A stretch of DNA of 64,000 nt, from NCBI RefSeq assembly GCF_000248055.1, contig NZ_BAFC01000113.1:1-64000 (forward strand), in the 5' to 3' direction. The position numbers and the translations under genes were made by a program. Shown piece by piece: positions 27,896-37,049 of this stretch; within the stretch, counting starts at the first letter, position 1, and each line of letters starts with the position of its first letter. This DNA comes from Gordonia sputi NBRC 100414 (lineage in GTDB: Bacteria; Actinomycetota; Actinomycetes; Mycobacteriales; Mycobacteriaceae). The notes under the pieces were generated by a model that made no database searches, was not told the origin of the DNA, and saw only the letters and a program-made list of their open reading frames with translations.

Positions 27896-29193
27896 CCGAT
27901 GCGGTCGAGGACGATCGGCCGGATGGCCGACGGCGAATCAGGCAAGATCACGGCCGCCTCATCGAGCCTCGCGCGCGCGGCGTCGAATCGTTCCGGTGTC
28001 TGGGTGTGGAGCGTGAACAGCGGCGAGCCTGCGCTGATGCGGTCGCCGGGCTTCGCGTGCATCACAACCCCCGCGCTCGCCTGGACGGCTTCGCCGGGTC
28101 GTGACCGTCCGGCGCCGAGCAGCCACGCGGCATCGCCGACGGCCCGCGCGTCGATTCGGTGGACGTATCCGGACGTCTGCGCGGTCACGTCGTCGGTGTG
28201 CGGTGCGCGTGGTAGCGGAGCATCCGGATCGCCTCCCTGCGCGGTGATCATGGCGCGCCACGTGTCCATCGCGCTGCCGTCGGCCAGTGCGGCGGCCGGG
28301 TCGGCGTCTAAAACGCCTGCGGCGTCGAGCATTTCACGTGCGAGCGCAATCGTCAGTTCGACGACGTCCGACGGTCCTCCGCCGGCCAGCACCTCCAGGG
28401 ACTCGGCGACCTCGACCGCGTTGCCCGCCGTCAACCCGAGGGGGGAATCCATGTCGGTGAGTAGCGCCGTGGTCCGGACGCCCGCGTCGACGCCGAGCGA
28501 CACCATGGTCTGCGCCAGTTGTCGCGCGAGCGCCTCGTCGGGCAAGAACGCTCCCGACCCGACCTTGACGTCGAGGACAAGCGCCCCGGTGCCCTCGGCG
28601 ATCTTCTTGCTCATGATCGAGCTGGCGATCAACGGGACGGACTCGACAGTCCCCGTCACATCACGCAGCGCGTAGAGCTTGCGGTCGGCTGGCGCCAGGT
28701 CGGCGCCCGCGGCGCAGATCACCGCTCCGACGTTCTCGAGCTGCGCGTGCATCTCAGCTGTCGTCAGGTCGGCTCGCCAGCCGGGGATCGATTCGAGTTT
28801 GTCGAGCGTGCCGCCCGTGTGTCCGAGGCCTCGGCCGGACAGTTGAGGCACAGCGACGCCGAAGGAGGCGACGACCGGAGCCAGCGGCAAGGTGATCTTG
28901 TCGCCGACGCCGCCTGTCGAGTGCTTGTCCACGGTCGGCAGCACAGCGCCGCCACGACGTAATCCGGAGAAGTCCATCCGTGTGCCGCTGTCGATCATGG
29001 CGCGGGTCCAGTCGTCGATCTCGCGACGCGTCATTCCCCGCAGCACAATAGCCATGAGCAGCGATGACATCTGCTCGGGCGCGACGTCGCCGCGCGTGTA
29101 GGCGTCGACGACCCAGTCGATCTGCGGCGTGGTGAGTTCCGCTCCGTCGCGCTTGGTCGCGATCACCGACGTCGCGTGGATGAGGTCGCTCAT
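27892..29193 (-). CDS. deoA: thymidine phosphorylase
   Basis: A 433-residue pyrimidine-nucleoside phosphorylase. Seen: the family signature SGRGLGHTGGTLDKLES, DKHSTGGVGDK for phosphate, SSIMSKKIAEG, VKVGSGAF and the C-terminal PYNP domain with GxV barrel-like hybrid motif. The ATG at 29193 follows the cdd stop after one base (TGACATG), so the two are co-translated: deoxycytidine to deoxyuridine by Cdd, then to uracil by DeoA, then to UMP by Upp. Confidence 0.94.
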   Translation of the reverse strand: MSDLIHATSVIATKRDGAELTTPQIDWVVDAYTRGDVAPEQMSSLLMAIVLRGMTRREIDDWTRAMIDSGTRMDFSGLRRGGAVLPTVDKHSTGGVGDKITLPLAPVVASFGVAVPQLSGRGLGHTGGTLDKLESIPGWRADLTTAEMHAQLENVGAVICAAGADLAPADRKLYALRDVTGTVESVPLIASSIMSKKIAEGTGALVLDVKVGSGAFLPDEALARQLAQTMVSLGVDAGVRTTALLTDMDSPLGLTAGNAVEVAESLEVLAGGGPSDVVELTIALAREMLDAAGVLDADPAAALADGSAMDTWRAMITAQGGDPDAPLPRAPHTDDVTAQTSGYVHRIDARAVGDAAWLLGAGRSRPGEAVQASAGVVMHAKPGDRISAGSPLFTLHTQTPERFDAARARLDEAAVILPDSPSAIRPIVLDRIG

Positions 29194-29194
29194 G

Positions 29195-29596
29195 TCACCG
29201 CACCGCGTCGAGGTCGTCGGGTCCGAATGCGTCGGGTAACAGTCGCGCCAGCGTCGTCGGTCCGGCTCGATGGTCGACGAGCAGATCACCGCCACCGTGT
29301 TCGTAGAGAACCTGTCGACAGCGCCCACACGGCATCAGAATCGACCCGGTGGCGTCGCACACACTGACTGCGAGCAGTCGACCGCCGCCCGACGCGATCA
29401 ACGACGCGACGAGGCCGACCTCGGCGCAGATACCGAGTCCGTATGAGACATTCTCCACATTGCAACCAACCACGATTCGGTCGTCATCTGTGAGTGCCGA
29501 CGCCCCGACCGGAAACGAAGAATACGGGGCATATGCGCGCGAAATCATTCCAGTTGCGCTGTCCCGCAATAGATTCCAATCGATATCGGGGGTCAA
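29195..29596 (-). CDS. cdd: cytidine deaminase
   Basis: A 133-residue tetrameric zinc deaminase. Seen: APYSSFPVGA, NVENVSYGLGICAE with the zinc-bound cysteine and catalytic glutamate, and PCGRCRQ with the two other zinc cysteines. First gene of cdd-deoA. It is divergent from sdhCDAB; the iron box in the shared upstream region lies about 60 bases from this start. Confidence 0.95.
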   Translation of the reverse strand: MTPDIDWNLLRDSATGMISRAYAPYSSFPVGASALTDDDRIVVGCNVENVSYGLGICAEVGLVASLIASGGGRLLAVSVCDATGSILMPCGRCRQVLYEHGGGDLLVDHRAGPTTLARLLPDAFGPDDLDAVR

Positions 29597-29656
29597 GACA
29601 CTCTCCTGCCGGGCGGTCGCTATCGGAGTCGATGTGATGGGAGATACCCAAACAAG

Positions 29657-29675
29657 CTTGGTAAGGCAAACCTAA
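29657..29675. promoter_or_regulatory. IdeR/DtxR iron box between cdd and sdhC
   Basis: The 19-mer CTTGGTAAGGCAAACCTAA matches the IdeR/DtxR consensus TTAGGTTAGGCTAACCTAA at 15 of 19 positions by my count. It lies 60 bases before cdd and 142 before sdhC. Iron-dependent control of the iron-rich Sdh complex would make sense; which of the two genes it serves is not shown. Confidence 0.7.
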
Positions 29676-29816
29676 TTCGTAATGCCTTGTCCCGTAGATC
29701 GGTTCGGGCAATTTAACGACTCACTCAGCATAGGTTTAAAGTCTCTTGCATGGGTCCAAGGTGACACCCAGCCGGTGCCACCGCGTCCATCGACGATGTT
29801 GGAGGCCAATTCCCCG

Positions 29817-30224
29817 ATGAGTTCCGAGACCGAGGTCGCACCGGAGCCGGTGCGCAAACGTTCGCTGTACCGCGGCGATCCAGGCATGTGGTCCTGGGTG
29901 CTGCACCGCATAACCGGCGTGACGATCTTCTTCTTCTTGTTCGTGCATGTGCTCGACACTGCCGTGATTCGTATTGATCCGAACAAGTACTCGGAGATCA
30001 TCAACACCTATAAGACCCCGATCATCGGTCTCATGGAGATCGCGCTCGTGGCGTGCGTGCTCTATCACGCACTCAACGGCCTGCGCATCATCCTGATCGA
30101 CTTCTGGTCGAAGGGCCCCAAGTACCAGCGTCAGATGCTGTGGGTGATTCTCGGACTGTTCGTGGTGGTCTTCGGTGCCGCGGCGATCCGACTCCTGCAG
30201 ATCCTCATCGAGTATTCGTTCTAA
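29817..30224 (+). CDS. sdhC: succinate dehydrogenase cytochrome b556 subunit SdhC
   Basis: A 135-residue membrane anchor with three helices. LHRITGV and FVHVLD contain the conserved His residues of this subunit, one a heme ligand. The ATG at 29817 is preceded at 11 bases by GGAGG; an ATG at 29796 would add seven residues. First gene of sdhCDAB, with a ~140-base leader after the iron box. Confidence 0.92.
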   Translation: MSSETEVAPEPVRKRSLYRGDPGMWSWVLHRITGVTIFFFLFVHVLDTAVIRIDPNKYSEIINTYKTPIIGLMEIALVACVLYHALNGLRIILIDFWSKGPKYQRQMLWVILGLFVVVFGAAAIRLLQILIEYSF

Positions 30225-30236
30225 GGAGATACGACA

Positions 30237-30695
30237 ATGACCACATCTCCTGCCTCACAGAACGTCGCCAAGTCGCTGGGCACGCAGTACGACCGGCCCG
30301 CCAGCCTCGACAATCCGCGCTCGCCGCGTAAGCCGCGGGGCGGCAACTTCGAGAAGTGGGCGTGGCTGTTCATGCGCTTCTCGGGCCTGGCGCTGATCAT
30401 CCTGACCATCGGCCACATGTTCATCATGCTGGCGTGGGACAACGGCGTGCACCGCATCGACGCCTCGTTCGTCGCGGCCCGCTGGCGTGAACCCTTCTGG
30501 CAGATCTGGGACCTCACCATGCTGTGGCTGGCCCAGCTGCACGGCGGAAACGGCGTGCGCACGGTGATCGCCGACTACTCGCGCAAGGACTCGACCCGCT
30601 TCTGGCTGAACGTGCTGCTCGGGGTCTCGATGATCCTCGTGCTGGTGTTGGGCACCTACGCGCTGCTCACCTTCGACGTGAACAGCGCCAACTAA
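30237..30695 (+). CDS. sdhD: succinate dehydrogenase membrane anchor SdhD
   Basis: A 152-residue three-helix anchor; a ~40-residue polar N-terminus leads into WAWLFMRFSGLALIILTIGHMF with the heme/quinone-region His. AAGGAGA at 30223-30229 is well placed before the ATG. It binds heme b and quinone together with SdhC. Corresponds to M. tuberculosis Rv3317. Confidence 0.92.
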   Translation: MTTSPASQNVAKSLGTQYDRPASLDNPRSPRKPRGGNFEKWAWLFMRFSGLALIILTIGHMFIMLAWDNGVHRIDASFVAARWREPFWQIWDLTMLWLAQLHGGNGVRTVIADYSRKDSTRFWLNVLLGVSMILVLVLGTYALLTFDVNSAN

Positions 30696-30709
30696 GGAGA
30701 CCACTGAAG

Positions 30710-32470
30710 ATGCAGGAACACCGTTACGACGTCATCATCGTCGGTGCAGGCGGCGCCGGTATGCGCGCAGCGATCGAAGCAGCGCCCCGCGCCCGTACCG
30801 CAGTGTTGACCAAGCTCTACCCCACGCGTAGCCACACCGGCGCGGCGCAGGGCGGCATGTGTGCCGCTCTGGCCAACGTCGAAGAGGACAACTGGGAGTG
30901 GCACACCTTCGACACGGTCAAGGGCGGCGACTACCTCGCCGATCAGGACGCGGTGGAGATCATGGCCAAGGAGGCCATCGACGCCGTGCTCGACCTCGAG
31001 AAGATGGGTCTGCCGTTCAACCGCACGCCCGAGGGCAAGATCGACCAGCGTCGTTTCGGTGGTCACACGCGTGACCACGGCAAGTCGCCGGTGCGTCGCG
31101 CCTGCTACGCGGCAGACCGCACCGGCCACATGATCCTGCAGACGCTGTATCAGAACTGCGTCAAGCACGACGTCGAGTTCTTCAACGAGTTCTACGCGCT
31201 CGACCTGTGTCTGAGTGAGAACGAGAAGGGTGAGCCTGTCGCAACCGGCATCGTCGCCTACGAGCTCGCGACCGGCGAACTGCACGTCTTCCACGCAAAG
31301 TCGATCATTTTCGCAACCGGCGGCTCCGGTCGCATGTACAAGACTACGTCGAATGCGCACACGCTGACCGGCGACGGCGTAGGCATCGTGTTCCGCAAGG
31401 GCTTGCCCGTCGAGGACATGGAGTTCCACCAGTTCCATCCGACAGGCCTCGCGGGTCTCGGCATCCTGATCTCCGAAGCCGTTCGCGGTGAGGGCGGCAT
31501 CCTGCGCAACGCCGACGGCGAGCGATTCATGGAGCGCTACGCCCCGACCATCAAAGACCTCGCACCCCGCGACATCGTCGCGCGCTCGATGGTTCTCGAG
31601 GTTCTCGAAGGACGCGGCGCCGGACCGAACAAGGATTACGTCTACATCGACGTCACCCATCTCGGCGAGGACGTGCTGAACGAGAAGCTCCCCGACATCA
31701 CCGAGTTCGCACGCACGTACCTCGGCGTCGACCCGGTGAAGGAGTGGGTGCCGGTCTACCCGACCTGCCACTACCTGATGGGCGGCATCCCGACCAACAT
31801 CGAGGGTCAGGTGCTGCGCAGCAACAACAACAACGATGTCGTCCACGGCCTCTACGCCGCAGGCGAGTGCGCGTGCGTGTCGGTGCACGGTGCAAACCGT
31901 CTCGGAACCAACTCGCTCCTCGACATCAACGTCTTCGGGCGTCGCGCCGGTATCGCAGCGGCCGACTACGCCAACAGCCACGGGTTCACCGACCTGCCGG
32001 AGAAGCCGACCGACATGGTCACCGGCTGGCTCGAGACCATCCTGTCCGAGCACGGGCACGAGCGCGTCGCGGACATCCGGACCGCGCTGCAGCAGACGAT
32101 GGACGACAACGCGTCGGTGTTCCGCACCGAGGAGACGCTCAAGCAGGCGTTGACCGACGTCCACGCTCTCAAGGAGCGCTACGACCACATCCGCGTGCAC
32201 GACAAGGGCAAGCGCTTCAACTCCGATCTGCTCGAGGCCATCGAGCTGGGCTTCTTGCTCGAACTCGCCGAGGTCACCGTCGTCGGCGCGCTCAACCGCA
32301 AGGAATCGCGCGGCGGGCACGCCCGCGAGGATTACCCCAATCGCGATGACACGAACTTCATGCGCCACACGATTGCCTACAAGAAGGGTGACAAGCTCCT
32401 TTCCGACATCGAGCTCGACTGGAAGCCTGTCATCCAGACCCGTTACGAGCCGATGGAGCGTAAGTACTGA
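30710..32470 (+). CDS. sdhA: succinate dehydrogenase flavoprotein subunit SdhA
   Basis: A 586-residue subunit that oxidises succinate. Seen: FAD motif VIIVGAGGAGMRAA, the flavinylation region TRSHTGAAQGGMCAAL (covalent FAD on His), HQFHPTGL, the active-site EGGILRNADGERFM and R-rich ARSMVLEVLEGRGAG, and GECACVSVHGANRLG. AAGGAGA sits 9 bases before the ATG at 30710. Its last base overlaps the sdhB start (TGATG). Confidence 0.96.
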   Translation: MQEHRYDVIIVGAGGAGMRAAIEAAPRARTAVLTKLYPTRSHTGAAQGGMCAALANVEEDNWEWHTFDTVKGGDYLADQDAVEIMAKEAIDAVLDLEKMGLPFNRTPEGKIDQRRFGGHTRDHGKSPVRRACYAADRTGHMILQTLYQNCVKHDVEFFNEFYALDLCLSENEKGEPVATGIVAYELATGELHVFHAKSIIFATGGSGRMYKTTSNAHTLTGDGVGIVFRKGLPVEDMEFHQFHPTGLAGLGILISEAVRGEGGILRNADGERFMERYAPTIKDLAPRDIVARSMVLEVLEGRGAGPNKDYVYIDVTHLGEDVLNEKLPDITEFARTYLGVDPVKEWVPVYPTCHYLMGGIPTNIEGQVLRSNNNNDVVHGLYAAGECACVSVHGANRLGTNSLLDINVFGRRAGIAAADYANSHGFTDLPEKPTDMVTGWLETILSEHGHERVADIRTALQQTMDDNASVFRTEETLKQALTDVHALKERYDHIRVHDKGKRFNSDLLEAIELGFLLELAEVTVVGALNRKESRGGHAREDYPNRDDTNFMRHTIAYKKGDKLLSDIELDWKPVIQTRYEPMERKY

Positions 32471-33252
32471 TGACCGCCACCATTGAGGCGCCGCACACCG
32501 ACGAGCCGCCGTTGCCAGAAGTCCCCGACGAAGCGACCATGGTCACGCTGAAGATCATGCGTTTCAACCCGGAGGAGCCCGACGCCCAGGGCTGGGAGAG
32601 CTTCCGCGTGCCCGCGCTGCCGACCGACCGGCTGCTCAACCTCCTGCTCTACGTTAAGGGCTACCTCGACGGAACGCTGACCTTCCGACGTAGCTGCGCC
32701 CACGGCGTGTGCGGCTCCGACGCGATGCGAGTCAACGGCGTCAACCGCCTGGCCTGCAAGATGCTGATGAAGGACTTCCTGCCCAAGGACAAGTCCAAGG
32801 ACATCACCATCACCATCGAGCCCATCAAGGGTCTTCCGGTGGAGAAGGACCTCGTGGTCAACATGGAGCCCTTCTTCGACGCGTACCGCGCGATCAAGCC
32901 GTTCCTGATCACCTCCGGCAACGAGCCGACCCGTGAGCGCATCCAGAGCCAGAAGGACCGCGCACGTTTCGACGACACCACCAAGTGCATCCTCTGTGCG
33001 TGCTGCACCACGAGCTGCCCGGTGTTCTGGAACGAGGGCAGCTACTTCGGCCCCGCGGCGATCGTCAACGCGCACCGCTTCATCTTCGACAGCCGCGACG
33101 AGGGCGCCGTCGAGCGTATGGACATCCTCAACGATTCCGACGGTGTGTGGCGCTGCCGCACCACCTTCAACTGCACCGACGCATGCCCGCGTGGCATCCA
33201 GGTGACCCAGGCGATCCAGGAGGTCAAGCGCGCGCTCATGTTCTCGCGCTGA
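32470..33252 (+). CDS. sdhB: succinate dehydrogenase iron-sulfur subunit SdhB
   Basis: A 260-residue subunit passing electrons from FAD to quinone. Cysteine clusters: [2Fe-2S] in RRSCAHGVCGSDAM with a distal LAC, [4Fe-4S] in CILCACCTTSCP, and [3Fe-4S] in CTDACPRGI. All expected ligands are present. Last gene of the operon, followed by a strong hairpin terminator. Confidence 0.96.
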   Translation: MTATIEAPHTDEPPLPEVPDEATMVTLKIMRFNPEEPDAQGWESFRVPALPTDRLLNLLLYVKGYLDGTLTFRRSCAHGVCGSDAMRVNGVNRLACKMLMKDFLPKDKSKDITITIEPIKGLPVEKDLVVNMEPFFDAYRAIKPFLITSGNEPTRERIQSQKDRARFDDTTKCILCACCTTSCPVFWNEGSYFGPAAIVNAHRFIFDSRDEGAVERMDILNDSDGVWRCRTTFNCTDACPRGIQVTQAIQEVKRALMFSR

Positions 33253-33290
33253 TCTCGGCATCACCGACGCAGACTCTCTCTGCAGCCCCG

Positions 33291-33330
33291 GCGAACCCCA
33301 CCATTCACGGATGGTGGGGTTCGCTGTTTT
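33291..33330 (+). terminator. rho-independent terminator after sdhB
   Basis: A 14-base-pair stem (GCGAACCCCACCAT with ATGGTGGGGTTCGC) around a 6-base loop, followed by TGTTTT and a second T-run at 33341-33347. Perfect pairing. Confidence 0.9.
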
Positions 33331-33435
33331 CGGGTTCGCTGTTTTTTCGTCCCCGATGAAACCGATCGGGGTTCGCGTGCGTCCAAGTCCTCAAGGCCAC
33401 AGCCGTGGACTCGACACGCCGAACGGAGCGAACCC

Positions 33436-33855
33436 ATGACCATCCGATCCATCCTCGTCAGCCTGCTGATCCTCGTGTGCGGAGCGCTACTGAGCACCGC
33501 CACGCCCGCCGCGGCGTCGACCCGATTCCCGGGCACCGGCGACGTGGTGACCATTTCTGTCAGCTCCGACCGCGAGTGGAACGAGCAGATCGTCTGGTTC
33601 GACGCCGACAACAAAATCCGCCACCAATCCGACGTGCGGCTTCCGACGCACGACGACGCGAGCGGCCTCTGGTCGGGATCGCTCACGATTGTCAGCCGGT
33701 CCCGCAATCAGAACATCGACGTCTCCTTCGGCTCGACGGGTCGCTTCGCTCGCTGCGAGATCTGGGTCGGCAAGGTCAAGGTCCGCGACCACACCGCCCG
33801 CGGCGCCCACGCCCTCGCGACGTGCGACCGCCCGACGCCGCGTCGAAAGAGCTGA
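33436..33855 (+). CDS. secreted MmpS-like protein
   Basis: A 139-residue protein with a clear signal peptide (ILVSLLILVCGALLSTATPAAAS, cut near residue 27) and an ~100-residue beta domain. The pattern VWFDADNKIR, LPTHDDASGLWSGSLTIVSR, CEIWVGKVKVRDHTARGAHALATC, including the cysteine pair, is that of MmpS accessory proteins of mycobacteria, which partner MmpL transporters. There is no MmpL here, and MmpS proteins are normally anchored while this may be released. Function not known. Confidence 0.7.
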   Translation: MTIRSILVSLLILVCGALLSTATPAAASTRFPGTGDVVTISVSSDREWNEQIVWFDADNKIRHQSDVRLPTHDDASGLWSGSLTIVSRSRNQNIDVSFGSTGRFARCEIWVGKVKVRDHTARGAHALATCDRPTPRRKS

Positions 33856-34614
33856 CACGCCGCGCGGTTGCCGGCCGGGTCGGGGGCGCGGTTCGGGGGC
33901 GGGTTCTGGCTCCCGCCCGGGGCAGAAAGTAGGGGAAGGGTTCTTTCCCCGGGGTGTCGACGTTTCCCCGCGAAGCTACCCAAGGAACGGCCTAAAACCC
34001 GAGGAAGGATCGTTTCCCCTAGTTTCTGCGCAGGTCAGCGCGCCGTCCAGCCCGCCGGCGGCCGCCCGACCACCCCAGCACCAACCACCCCGTCTTTCCC
34101 CGAGTTTCCGACGCCCCCGCACGCCCTTCCCCTACTTCCCGACGCCCAGCGCGCAGCTCTTCCCCTAGTTCCCGACGCCGGTTCACGCGCGCGGCCGCGG
34201 ACAGCTCCCAAAACACACGGAAAAATGTCGCGGAAAGAACTCTTCCCCCACTCCTCGACGTTTCCCCGCGAAGCTACCCAAGGAAGAGCACACAACCCGA
34301 GGAAAGAATCCTTCCCCCACTTTCTGCGCGGGCCGAACGCCGAGCGGCCACCGCCCCACCACGACGCCGCACCCTTCCCCCACTTTCTGCGCGGGCCAAA
34401 ACCGGTCCGGACGCGCGCGCCCGAGCCGCCCAGCGCACACCCCAAACCCCTGAGCGCGCCTAAAATCTTTAGCCTCGTCGAATCGGACAAAAATCGCGTA
34501 TTCCGAATCAATCCCGCCGATTCGACGTCGATTTGCTCCGTCACCGCGCACAGACTCTGCGGGAACCATAGTCTTGACGAACCACTGAGCGACGTCATAG
34601 GGGGTGATCACGGC
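33856..34614. other. 759-base gap, no gene, repeat-rich
   Basis: Open frames cross this stretch on both strands but none has a credible start, ribosome site or domain; their length comes from high GC content and from repeats. It holds the motif cluster described at 33919-34395 and the leader of the APC permease. A frame that opens at 33868 is in phase with the permease but its product is Pro/Arg-rich nonsense. Confidence 0.6.
33919..34395. repeat. cluster of short intergenic repeats
   Basis: Three direct copies of a ~21-base motif (TTCCCCCACTTTCTGCGCGGG and variants) at 34013-34034, 34312-34332 and 34374-34395, one inverted copy at 33919-33940, and three shorter variants ending CCGACGCC at 34095-34115, 34126-34146 and 34160-34179. 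In addition a 31-base segment is identical at 33957-33987 and 34255-34285, and its flank (ACCCGAGGAA) is repeated too. Not a CRISPR: spacing is irregular. Origin and role unknown. Confidence 0.75.
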
Positions 34615-36121
34615 ATGGCAGAGAAGCTTCACGCCGAGATCCAGTCGGGCGACAAGGGACTGCGGGCCGGGTCGATCGGACTGCTGGGCAACGTGATCAT
34701 CGGACTGTCGGCAGTGGCGCCCGCCTACAGTCTGGCCGCGACGCTCGGCTACGTGGTCGCGGCGGTGCACAGCAAAGCGCCTGCGATGTTCGTGATCGCG
34801 TTCATCCCGATGCTGCTGGTGGCGTTCGCCTACCGGGAGCTCTCGCGCGACACCCCCGACTGCGGAACGACCTTCACCTGGGGCACCAAAGCGTTCGGGC
34901 CGTGGATCGGGTGGATCGGTGGATGGGGTCTCGCGGTGTCGGCGATCATCGTGCTCGCCAACGTCGCCGAGATCGCGGCCGTGTACCTGCTCCGCTTTCT
35001 GCACCTCGATTCACTCGCCGACAACCTCTGGGCCAAGGTCGCTCTCGGGTGCTTCTTCATCATCGTGATGACGTGGATCAGCATCCGCGGCATCGTCATC
35101 AGTGAGCGCATCCAGTCGGTGCTCATGTTCATCCAGTTCGGCATCCTGATCCTGGCGAGCGTCATCGCGCTCGTGAAGGTCGCGACCGACCACGCCGGCC
35201 CCCAGGCCGTCACACCTCAGTGGAGTTGGTTGTCGCCGACGGGTCTCGACCAGTCGTCGATCGCCGCGGCGGTGATCCTGTGCATCTTCATCTACTGGGG
35301 ATGGGACGCGTGCCTGGCAGTGGGTGAGGAAACCAAGGATCCCGAGAAGACACCCGGCCGGGCGGCGGTGATCTGCTGCCTGATCCTCGTTGCCACCTAC
35401 GTCTTGGTCGCCTACGCCGTCGAATCGTTCGCAGGTTTCGGCACCACCGGCATCGGTCTGAACAACCCCGACAACACCGACGACGTGCTCACCATCCTCG
35501 GCGAACCGGTCGCGGGCGCCGTGATGGCGTCGGCGTTGCTGCTCGTCGTCAGCATCTCGGCCCTGTCTTCGACGCAGTCGACCATCCTGCCGACGGCACG
35601 CGGCACGCTGTCAATGGCCGTGTACAAGGCGCTCCCCCCAGCGGTTCGCCTACATCCACCCGCGCTACATGACGCCTGCGTTCGGCACGGCCGTGATGGG
35701 GGCGTCGGCGCTGATCTTCTACCTCGTGCTGTCGTTCGCGAGTCAGAACACGCTCGCCGACTCGATCGCGTCACTCGGTCTCGCCGTCGCGTTCTACTAC
35801 GGCATCACCGCGTTCTCGTGTGTCTGGTACTTCCGTCGAACCCTGTTCGACTCCGCCCGAAACTTCTTCATGCGCGGACTCTTCCCACTCTTCGGCGGCA
35901 TCGCGATGGCCTGGGCATTCATCAAGAGCGCCATCGACATGATCAACCCCGACTACGGTTCGACGTCGATCGGCGGAATCGGTGGCGTGTTCATCCTCGG
36001 CGTCGGCATGCTGGTCCTCGGGGTCCCGTTGATGCTCGCCTGCTGCGCCGCCGACAGCGACTTCTTCAAGGGCAAGACCCTCAACGCGAATACCGAAGTG
36101 AAGGTCCCCGATGTCTACTGA
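34615..36121 (+). pseudogene. APC family amino acid/polyamine permease, frame-shifted
   Basis: Starting at ATG 34615 (AGGGGGTGA 8 bases upstream) the sequence codes for nine or so membrane segments of an APC transporter (GLSAVAPAYSLAATLGY, GWGLAVSAIIVLANV, FIYWGWDACLAVGEETKDP). After MAVYKALP the frame is lost at a run of six C (35634-35639). Removing one C gives LPQRFAYIHPRYMTPAFG and then the expected last segments to a stop at 36121, ~501 residues in all. Either an assembly error, a phase-variable tract, or a dead gene. The context (Usp, amidotransferase, later amine-oxidising genes) suggests polyamine or amino acid uptake. Confidence 0.82.
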
Positions 36122-37049
36122 CGACAACTCCGCTGCGAGCCCGAAACGTGTCGCTGTCGGCTATCTCGCCACACAATCGGGGGACGACGGGGTCGCACTC
36201 GGCGCGGCCATCGCAACCAAGACGGGCGCGGCGATCGACCTCATCTGCGTGGTCCACCCCGTCCCCTACGACGGCCAACCGGGCATCGATCAGTACATGG
36301 AGCGCCTCGAAAACCAAGCGGCGGAATGGCTTGCCGACGGTGCATCACGCATCCCGGAGGGCATCGAGGTGCGCACCGTCGTCACCGTGCACGAGTCGTT
36401 CACCGAGGGCCTCATCGAGGTCGCCGAGCAATCCGGAGCGGCGATGATCGTCGTCGGCGGCACGGGCGACGGCATCATCTCGCGTCACGCTCTCGGCACG
36501 GTGAGTACCGAGTTGCTGCATTCCTCTCCCCTGCCCGTCGCGCTGGCGCCGCGTGGATACGCGCGTCGCTCCGACGTCGTGATCGACATGATCACCGTCG
36601 CCGTGCCGGTCAAGAAGTCGGCCAGCGACCCCCTCCCGTTCGCCATCCGCTTCGCCGAAGCCGCGTCGATCGACGTACGTCTGCTCTCGTTGGTGTCACT
36701 GGACCCAACGGTCGACGACACCAGCCTCGCGGTGCGCAAGCAACAGGTCGACGTTGCGCGGAAGCTCCTCGAACACACCCGTGACCAGCTCGACGTCGAC
36801 CTCGAGGTGGACGTCCTCGTCGCCGATGGCGACACCCTCGACGAAGCGCTCGCCAATCTCCCGTGGGACGCCAACGACATCGTCGCTGTCGGCTCGGGGC
36901 ACCTGGGCGCCGACAATCGCGTCTTCCTCGGCACGACGGCCGCACGCATTCTGCGCTGGACCACAGCCCCGGTGATCGTCGTACCCAAGGAATCAACCGC
37001 AGACACTGAAGCCACGGAACCGACAGCAACCAAGGCGCAGGAGAAGTGA
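36111..37049 (+). CDS. universal stress protein, tandem Usp domains
   Basis: A 312-residue protein of two Usp domains. Each ends with the nucleotide-binding loop G-x2-G-x9-G-(S/T): GGTGDGIISRHALGT near residues 120-135 and GSGHLGADNRVFLGT near 262-276. Tandem Usp proteins of mycobacteria bind ATP and respond to stress. It overlaps the permease end by 11 bases; Usp genes attached to APC permeases are common in actinobacteria. Confidence 0.9.
   Translation: MSTDDNSAASPKRVAVGYLATQSGDDGVALGAAIATKTGAAIDLICVVHPVPYDGQPGIDQYMERLENQAAEWLADGASRIPEGIEVRTVVTVHESFTEGLIEVAEQSGAAMIVVGGTGDGIISRHALGTVSTELLHSSPLPVALAPRGYARRSDVVIDMITVAVPVKKSASDPLPFAIRFAEAASIDVRLLSLVSLDPTVDDTSLAVRKQQVDVARKLLEHTRDQLDVDLEVDVLVADGDTLDEALANLPWDANDIVAVGSGHLGADNRVFLGTTAARILRWTTAPVIVVPKESTADTEATEPTATKAQEK

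Noticed and set aside
30692..32368. Long minus-strand frame opposite sdhA
   Set aside because: SdhA on the plus strand is unmistakable; the antisense frame is a codon-bias shadow.
33919..34395. CRISPR array
   Set aside because: Repeat copies are unequally spaced, partly inverted and variable, and no cas gene is near.
34035..34598. Minus-strand frame of 187 codons in the repeat-rich gap
   Set aside because: It has no ribosome site, its product is Arg/Gly/Ser-rich with peptides created by the DNA repeats, and no domain is visible.
33868..34614. Long in-frame N-terminal extension of the APC permease
   Set aside because: The extension is Pro/Arg-rich and unlike any transporter; the ATG at 34615 has a strong, well-spaced ribosome site.
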